DNA from: JACDQM01 sp044373315
GTDB lineage: Bacteria; Pseudomonadota; Gammaproteobacteria; Burkholderiales; Burkholderiaceae_C
Assembly (NCBI RefSeq): GCF_044373315.1
Contig: NZ_JBILQK010000052.1
Span: 1 to 28,011, forward strand
Direction of reading: 5' to 3'
DNA: 28,011 bases
Shown: one piece after another, positions 24,293 to 28,011 of the stretch
Numbering within the stretch: the stretch's first letter is position 1
Layout of the letters: every line of letters begins with the position of its first letter
Notes under the pieces: generated by a model
Told to the model about the DNA's origin: nothing
The model's database searches: none
The model's input: only the letters and a program-made list of their open reading frames with translations
Program-made: the position numbers and the translations under genes

Positions 24293-24874
24293 TCAGTCAC
24301 CTAGCTCGATCACGCCGGCCAGCGGCGCATCCTCCAGCGCTGCGGGCAGTGCATAGTCTGCTAGCACCCAGGCCCGAGTCTCGTCTTCAGCCGCGTCCAG
24401 CAGCAGCTCACTCAGCACGCGGGCCGAGCGGCCATCCAGCGCCGCATAGGGCACATCCAGCAGCGTCAGCTGTGCGCCGCTGGCCGCAGCGCCCACCAGG
24501 CCCAGCTTTCGCCGGCTGCCGGCCGACAGCATGAACAGCGGCTTGTCCAGATGCTCGGCCAGCGCGAAGGCCTCGATCAGCGCCGCCTGCAGCGCATCGG
24601 TCCAGCGTCCTGATGCTGCGCCGCGCCGCTCATCCAGCCATGCGCGCGCCACCATCTGGTCATGCGCGGCATCGGCCGGCTGTTCGTGCCACAGGCTCAA
24701 CGTGGCGTTCTCTGCGATCAGCGCCAGCAGCGCTGTCTTGCCGCGGCCCTCGCCGCCGTGCACCAGCGTCAGGCCGGGGCGCAGCGTGAAGCTCAGTGGG
24801 GCGTCCTGCCCCGGGCAGGGCAGATCGCGGGCCTCGAACAGCACAGCGCTGGTGCCAGGTCTTGCCGTTGTCAT
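24293..24874 (-). CDS. degenerate stand-alone ABC-type ATPase domain protein
   Basis: A 193-residue single nucleotide-binding-domain protein with no membrane segment and no permease partner nearby. Walker A is complete, GGEGRGKT (40-47). A shortened signature, LSAGSRRKLGL (116-126), replaces LSGGQ. Walker B is LTLLDVPYAALDG (136-148), where the catalytic Glu after Asp140 is Val141. The usual switch His is missing (VLADYALP). It may therefore bind ATP but hydrolyse it poorly. The Q-loop is not clear. It resembles short CcmA-like ATPases by layout, but no cytochrome c genes are present and I do not assign that function. Its ATG overlaps the stop of the M16 peptidase gene (ATGA), so the two proteins are made together and probably act together. 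Confidence 0.7.
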   Translation of the reverse strand: MTTARPGTSAVLFEARDLPCPGQDAPLSFTLRPGLTLVHGGEGRGKTALLALIAENATLSLWHEQPADAAHDQMVARAWLDERRGAASGRWTDALQAALIEAFALAEHLDKPLFMLSAGSRRKLGLVGAAASGAQLTLLDVPYAALDGRSARVLSELLLDAAEDETRAWVLADYALPAALEDAPLAGVIELGD

Positions 24875-26217
24875 GCGCTGAGCTCTTCTGCTTCGCTCAG
24901 CCCGAACAGCGCCGCCGCCCGCTCGCGCGCCTTGGCCGGCACGCTGCCGGCCAGCGCCACAGCGGCGCGCTGCTGGCCGCCCTGCATCGCGGCAAAGGCT
25001 GATTGCACCTGGGCTGGTTTCACCGCCTGCAGCTGCGCCAACCAGTCCTGCGTGTCGCGCAGGCGGTCGAACGTGAACAGGTCTTGCGCCGCCGCCTCCA
25101 GCCGCCGGGCCGGCTGTTCCAGCCCGCGCAGCGCGCGCACCGCCAGCTGGCGCCGCGCGCGTTCCAGAGCCACGCGGTCAGCCTCAACGCCACCCTCAGC
25201 ATGGCGCTGCAGCAGTGCATGCACGGCATCCAGCAGCTCCACCGCCTGCTCGGGCGCGGTGGCGGCATCGATCACGAATTGCCCGCCATGCGGCCAGATG
25301 TCAGCCGCGCAACCAGCCTGATAGGCCAGGCCGCGGCGCTCGCGGATCTCGTCCAGCAGCGGTGAGCTCATGCCCTCGCCCAGCATCGCGGCGGCCAGCA
25401 CATGCGGCATCGTGGCGGCCTCGCCCGCAGCCAGTGCCGGCGCCGGAAAGCCCAGCACCAGCTGGGTCTGCCCGCTGCCGGCCAGGCGGCGCGCCTTCAG
25501 CCCGCCTTGCCAGCTCGGCAGGTCCACCGCATTGGGTGCACCGGCGGGCATGGCGCCGAAGCCGGTGTCCTGCTCCAGCTGGCGCAGCAGCGCGGCAAAC
25601 ATCGTCTCGTCCACCGGCCCGGCTGCCGCGATCACCACATTGCGCGCCGTGTACTGGCGCTGCACATATGCCAAGAGGTCTTCGCGCTTGAAGCGCCGGA
25701 TATTGGCGCGCGTGCCGATGATGGGCCGCCCGGCAGGGTGGCGCGCGCCATAGCAGGCGGCATCGAACAAGCGAAAAGCCAGCGCACCGGGGTCGTCTTC
25801 GTACTCGGCGTATTCCTGCTCGATCACACGCAGCTCGCGCGCCAGCTCTTCTTGCGGAAAACTGGGGTTCAGCACGATGTCGGCCAGCAGCGTCACAAAG
25901 GCCGGCAGGTCGGCGGGCAGGCCTTCGATGTGGAAGGCGGTGTGGTCCTTGTCGGTATGCGCGTTCACCTCGGCGCCCAGGGCTTCGGCTTCCAGATTGA
26001 TGCGCTGGCAATCGCGCGTGGCCGTGCCCTTGAAGGCCATGTGCTCCACCACATGGCTGATGCCGTTCAGCCGCGCGAGGTGCTCATGCAGGCTGCCGGT
26101 ACGCACGAACACGCTCAGGGAAATGGTGGCGCGCCAGGGCATGGGGATGGCAACGAGGCGCAGGCCGTTGGACAGGGTGGCAAGCAGCGGTGCGGGGGCA
26201 GAGGCAGTGGTTTCCAA
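24871..26217 (-). CDS. M16 family zinc metallopeptidase (pitrilysin/MPP-like)
   Basis: A 448-residue peptidase of the two-domain M16B size class. The inverted zinc motif HVVEH (His55, Glu58, His59) is present, with a downstream zinc-ligand Glu in the segment RVIEQEYAEYEDDP (130-143; Glu133 or Glu135), the correct distance for HxxEH-76-E. The second domain carries GMSSPLLDEIRERRGLAYQ, the conserved Arg/Tyr substrate-anchoring segment of active M16 subunits. Active-site motif and second-domain motif thus sit in one chain, unlike many M16 pairs where one subunit is inactive. No signal peptide is evident, so it is probably cytosolic. ATG 26217 gives the standard start. It is translationally coupled to a degenerate ATPase gene, an unfamiliar pairing. 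Substrate unknown. Confidence 0.88.
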   Translation of the reverse strand: METTASAPAPLLATLSNGLRLVAIPMPWRATISLSVFVRTGSLHEHLARLNGISHVVEHMAFKGTATRDCQRINLEAEALGAEVNAHTDKDHTAFHIEGLPADLPAFVTLLADIVLNPSFPQEELARELRVIEQEYAEYEDDPGALAFRLFDAACYGARHPAGRPIIGTRANIRRFKREDLLAYVQRQYTARNVVIAAAGPVDETMFAALLRQLEQDTGFGAMPAGAPNAVDLPSWQGGLKARRLAGSGQTQLVLGFPAPALAAGEAATMPHVLAAAMLGEGMSSPLLDEIRERRGLAYQAGCAADIWPHGGQFVIDAATAPEQAVELLDAVHALLQRHAEGGVEADRVALERARRQLAVRALRGLEQPARRLEAAAQDLFTFDRLRDTQDWLAQLQAVKPAQVQSAFAAMQGGQQRAAVALAGSVPAKARERAAALFGLSEAEELSA

Positions 26218-26311
26218 GGCGGGGGAGCGGTCGGTTTGGGCTGAGGGAACAAGGGTTTGCTAGTGTCGCCGTTCCGGCCTGAGCCTGCAGCCGCAAGGCG
26301 ACAATGCCGCC

Positions 26312-26611
26312 ATGGCACAAGGCAAGCGAATCTCGGCAGACATCGGCGGCGACGCCCTCCAGACCATCCAGCAGCTCGGCGCTGCCGCCAAGGCCTCCCG
26401 GCAGCAGGCCGGCGAAGGTCAGGCTGCTGCTGCTGCTCGCCTGGGCGTGCATGTGCAGACCATCGGCCGCATCGAAGCCGGCGAGCCCGGCGTGGCCATC
26501 GGCCATGTGATGGGCCTGCTGGCGCTTTACGGCCTGTCGGTGCGCATCGAGCCGCTGGCTCCGGCGGCGGCCCCAGCTTCTGAAACAGCCCAAACCGGTT
26601 CGCCGGCCTGA
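26312..26611 (+). CDS. small Cro/C1-type (XRE) helix-turn-helix protein
   Basis: A 99-residue protein with one helix-turn-helix at about 36-58 (QAAAAARLGVHVQTIGRIEA), followed by GEPGVAIGHVMGLLALYGL, a pattern common in HipB-like and other short XRE regulators. Residues 1-30 are polar and the C-terminal 20 are Ala/Pro-rich. It diverges from the M16 gene across 94 bases and precedes a GNAT acetyltransferase by 32 bases on the same strand. No HipA kinase or other recognised toxin follows. It may regulate itself and its neighbours. ATG 26312 lacks a strong ribosome site. Confidence 0.75.
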   Translation: MAQGKRISADIGGDALQTIQQLGAAAKASRQQAGEGQAAAAARLGVHVQTIGRIEAGEPGVAIGHVMGLLALYGLSVRIEPLAPAAAPASETAQTGSPA

Positions 26612-26643
26612 CTGCGGCGTGATCTGCAGGCGCTGTCGACCCG

Positions 26644-27237
26644 ATGACGATCACGACAACGATGCCGCCCGCGCTGGCCCAGCGCCTGGCCCAAGCCATC
26701 GAGACGCCCCGGCTGCTGCTCGAACCCATGAGCGAGCAACATGCTTCGGCCTTCTTCGGGCCGCTGCAAAGCGACGAGGCGCTGTACCGCTGGATCTCGA
26801 TGGATCGGCCCAAAAGCCTTGAGGCCTTGCGCACCCATTGGCGGCGCATCGAGCAGAGCGGCCGCATCTCGCCCTGTCAAGGTTTTGCCTGGCCGGCCTG
26901 GGCGCTGCGCCGCAAGGCCGATGGTCAGTACCTCGGACGCGTCGATGCCGAAATCACCCCGGGCCTGGAAGCCAGCAACTTCGGCTACTACCTCTTCAGC
27001 CCGCACTGGGGCCAGGGCTACGCCAGCGAAGCCGCGCGGGCCGCTACCCAGGCGCTGGCGCAGCGCGGCGTGCAGCGCTTGGTGGCCACCGTGACGGTGG
27101 GCAACGGGGCCTCGGCGCGGGTGTTGCAGAAGGCAGGCTTTGCGTTCACGCGCATCCTGCCGGGCAATGACTGCGTTGGCGGCGTGGCGGTGGATGATGA
27201 GGAGTACGTCAAGGAGCTTGCGAGTGAGGGTCCCTAG
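26644..27237 (+). CDS. GNAT family N-acetyltransferase (RimJ/RimL-like)
   Basis: A 197-residue acetyltransferase using acetyl-CoA; acceptor unknown. The N-terminal ETPRLLLEPMSEQHASAFF (20-38) is the typical opening of RimJ/RimL-type members. The acetyl-CoA loop is HWGQGYASEAAR (121-132), preceded by strand beta4 NFGYYLFSP. The C-terminal GNGASARVLQKAGFAF (153-168) with Asn154 is the usual AcCoA-proximal helix. Length is normal for the family. It follows the small regulator gene by 32 bases, so co-transcription is likely. The sequence looks like metabolic or protein-modifying RimJ/L types rather than the short GNAT toxins (about 160-175 residues, paired with ribbon-helix-helix antitoxins). Confidence 0.85.
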   Translation: MTITTTMPPALAQRLAQAIETPRLLLEPMSEQHASAFFGPLQSDEALYRWISMDRPKSLEALRTHWRRIEQSGRISPCQGFAWPAWALRRKADGQYLGRVDAEITPGLEASNFGYYLFSPHWGQGYASEAARAATQALAQRGVQRLVATVTVGNGASARVLQKAGFAFTRILPGNDCVGGVAVDDEEYVKELASEGP

Positions 27238-27357
27238 CGTCATCAGATTCATGGAGGCCGTGGCGGCCGTCTGACCGGCGGGCGGCGGAAACGGCGGCAA
27301 TAGAGAGATGTTCCGCTATCGTCGGGCCATCGATCGCCACCAGCGCCGCAAACCTCT

Positions 27358-27756
27358 ATGTCTCAGCGCCTTGCCTCCTGCAGTTGCGGTCAGCTCACAG
27401 CTCAGGTTGTCGGTGACCCGGTGCGTGTTTCCATCTGCCACTGCCTGGCCTGCCAGCGCAGAACCGGCAGCCCCTTCGGCCAGCAGGCCCGCTTCCGCCG
27501 TGAGAACGTGGTGATATCAGGCGGCTCGTCCGAATATGTGCGCATCGGTGATGAAGGCTCCCGCATTCGCTTCCACTTCTGCCCCCACTGCGGCGCGACG
27601 GTCTACTACGAGCCTGAGGGCTTGGACGATGACTACCTCGCCATCCCCATCGGCGCCTTCGCTGATCCGAGCTTCCCGGCGCCGAGCGTATCGGTCTACG
27701 AGGAGCGGATGCATGGCTGGGTGGTGGTTCCGGAGGGGGTGGAGCACATTCCTTAG
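27358..27756 (+). CDS. GFA-family (Mss4-like fold) zinc protein
   Basis: A 132-residue protein of the glutathione-dependent formaldehyde-activating (GFA/CENP-V) family. Cysteines for two zinc sites are visible: C8-S-C10-G, C27-H-C29-L-A-C32 and C75-P-H-C78-G, with the strongly conserved context ICHCLACQRRTGSPF. Most family members have no proven substrate; spontaneous formaldehyde-glutathione adduct formation by the founding member is debated, so only the fold is assigned. ATG 27358 begins just before the first Cys pair as expected. The 120-base gap before it shows nothing beyond a short GGCCG/CGGCC hairpin. No formaldehyde dehydrogenase gene is adjacent. Confidence 0.88.
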   Translation: MSQRLASCSCGQLTAQVVGDPVRVSICHCLACQRRTGSPFGQQARFRRENVVISGGSSEYVRIGDEGSRIRFHFCPHCGATVYYEPEGLDDDYLAIPIGAFADPSFPAPSVSVYEERMHGWVVVPEGVEHIP

Positions 27757-27857
27757 GGGGGCGGCGTTGATGTCGGGGAGTCGATTGGCTGGTGACGGCC
27801 AGGAACGATCATCAGCGACTGCCCGCTTCAGGGCGTCGCGGCGGCCTCGATCGCGGA

Positions 27858-27877
27858 TGTAGCACGTTTGCTATACA
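27858..27877 (+). promoter_or_regulatory. promoter/operator of the antitoxin-like gene
   Basis: TATACA (27872-27877) is a good -10 box only 8 bases before the next ATG, which implies a leaderless or nearly leaderless mRNA. It overlaps an imperfect dyad (TAGCA-CGTT-TGCTA, 27860-27873), a plausible site for the gene's own product. No clear -35 was found. The rest of 27757-27885 shows nothing. Confidence 0.5.
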
Positions 27878-27885
27878 TTCCACCC

Positions 27886-28011
27886 ATGCGCTCCGCCACC
27901 TTTCCTCCGATCCGCGTCGAGCCCGAGGTTAGGGCCGAAGTCGAGGCCGTCTTGCGCGAAGGCGAGTCGCTGACGCAGTTCATAGAGGAGGCGGTCGTCT
28001 CGGCCGCAGCT
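27886..28011 (+). CDS. ribbon-helix-helix antitoxin-like protein (partial, runs off the window)
   Basis: The first 42 codons are open to the right edge. The peptide begins MRSATFPPIRVEPEVRAEVE and continues AVLREGESLTQFIEEAVVSA. A short beta strand (ATFPPIRV) followed by two helices with EGESLTQFIEEAV is the pattern of ribbon-helix-helix DNA-binding antitoxins. Such genes are commonly followed by a RelE/ParE-type toxin, which would lie outside this window. There is no Shine-Dalgarno; the -10 box sits 8 bases upstream, so translation is probably leaderless. Assignment rests on the visible half only. Confidence 0.65.
   Translation, partial: MRSATFPPIRVEPEVRAEVEAVLREGESLTQFIEEAVVSAAA

Noticed and set aside
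24293..24874. CcmA (cytochrome c haem exporter ATPase) label for the short ATPase
   Set aside because: Size is similar but no other ccm gene is present and key Walker B and switch residues differ.

Overview
The window is GC-rich chromosomal DNA (about 70% G+C in coding lines counted by hand, about 50% in one gap near 18.9-19.0 kb) with dense genes, GTG starts, and the linkage amgK <-> lptD-surA-rsmA. With the protein styles (type 2 PyrF, MaeB fused to a phosphotransacetylase domain, a CodA-like deaminase, a barnase-like RNase with barstar), this suggests a beta-proteobacterium of the order Burkholderiales, probably near Roseateles/Rubrivivax/Leptothrix. The genus is inference. No rRNA, tRNA, insertion sequence, prophage or CRISPR array was seen, and no gene-free stretch exceeds 300 bases (the longest is 18786-19068).

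Layout. 81-8924 is entirely minus-strand: a serine esterase, a large membrane hybrid histidine kinase with several PAS domains, pyrF, a PAS-PAS-GGDEF-EAL cyclic-di-GMP protein, and purB. Plus-strand 9088-11179 holds a cytosine-deaminase-family amidohydrolase with Cys at the residue that sets substrate choice (predicted 5-methylcytosine deaminase) and a glutathione S-transferase-like protein. Minus-strand 11216-13045 has an atypical LuxR-type response regulator and the cell-wall-recycling sugar kinase AmgK. AmgK diverges from the plus-strand outer-membrane biogenesis cluster lptD-surA-rsmA (13123-17681), which lacks the usual pdxA and ends at a strong bidirectional terminator. Convergent to it is a secreted barnase-type RNase followed by its barstar inhibitor (18785-17934), in locally lower-GC DNA with a recognisable promoter and several dyad symmetries. 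The malic enzyme maeB (minus) diverges from a DctS/DctR-like sensor kinase and FixJ-family regulator pair (plus, ATGA overlap). Next come a minus-strand M16 peptidase translationally coupled to a degenerate ABC-type ATPase, then plus-strand small genes: a Cro/C1-type regulator, a GNAT acetyltransferase and a GFA-family zinc protein. The start of a ribbon-helix-helix antitoxin-like gene runs off the right edge.

How the parts may work together. purB, pyrF and the deaminase form a loose nucleotide-metabolism neighbourhood (position only, not an operon). amgK, lptD, surA and rsmA are linked by envelope biogenesis. The DctSR-like pair beside maeB suggests C4-dicarboxylate sensing next to a malate-consuming enzyme. 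The most noteworthy items are the predicted 5-methylcytosine deaminase, the RNase-barstar pair with its symmetric control region, and the M16 peptidase/degenerate ATPase pair, whose role I cannot name.
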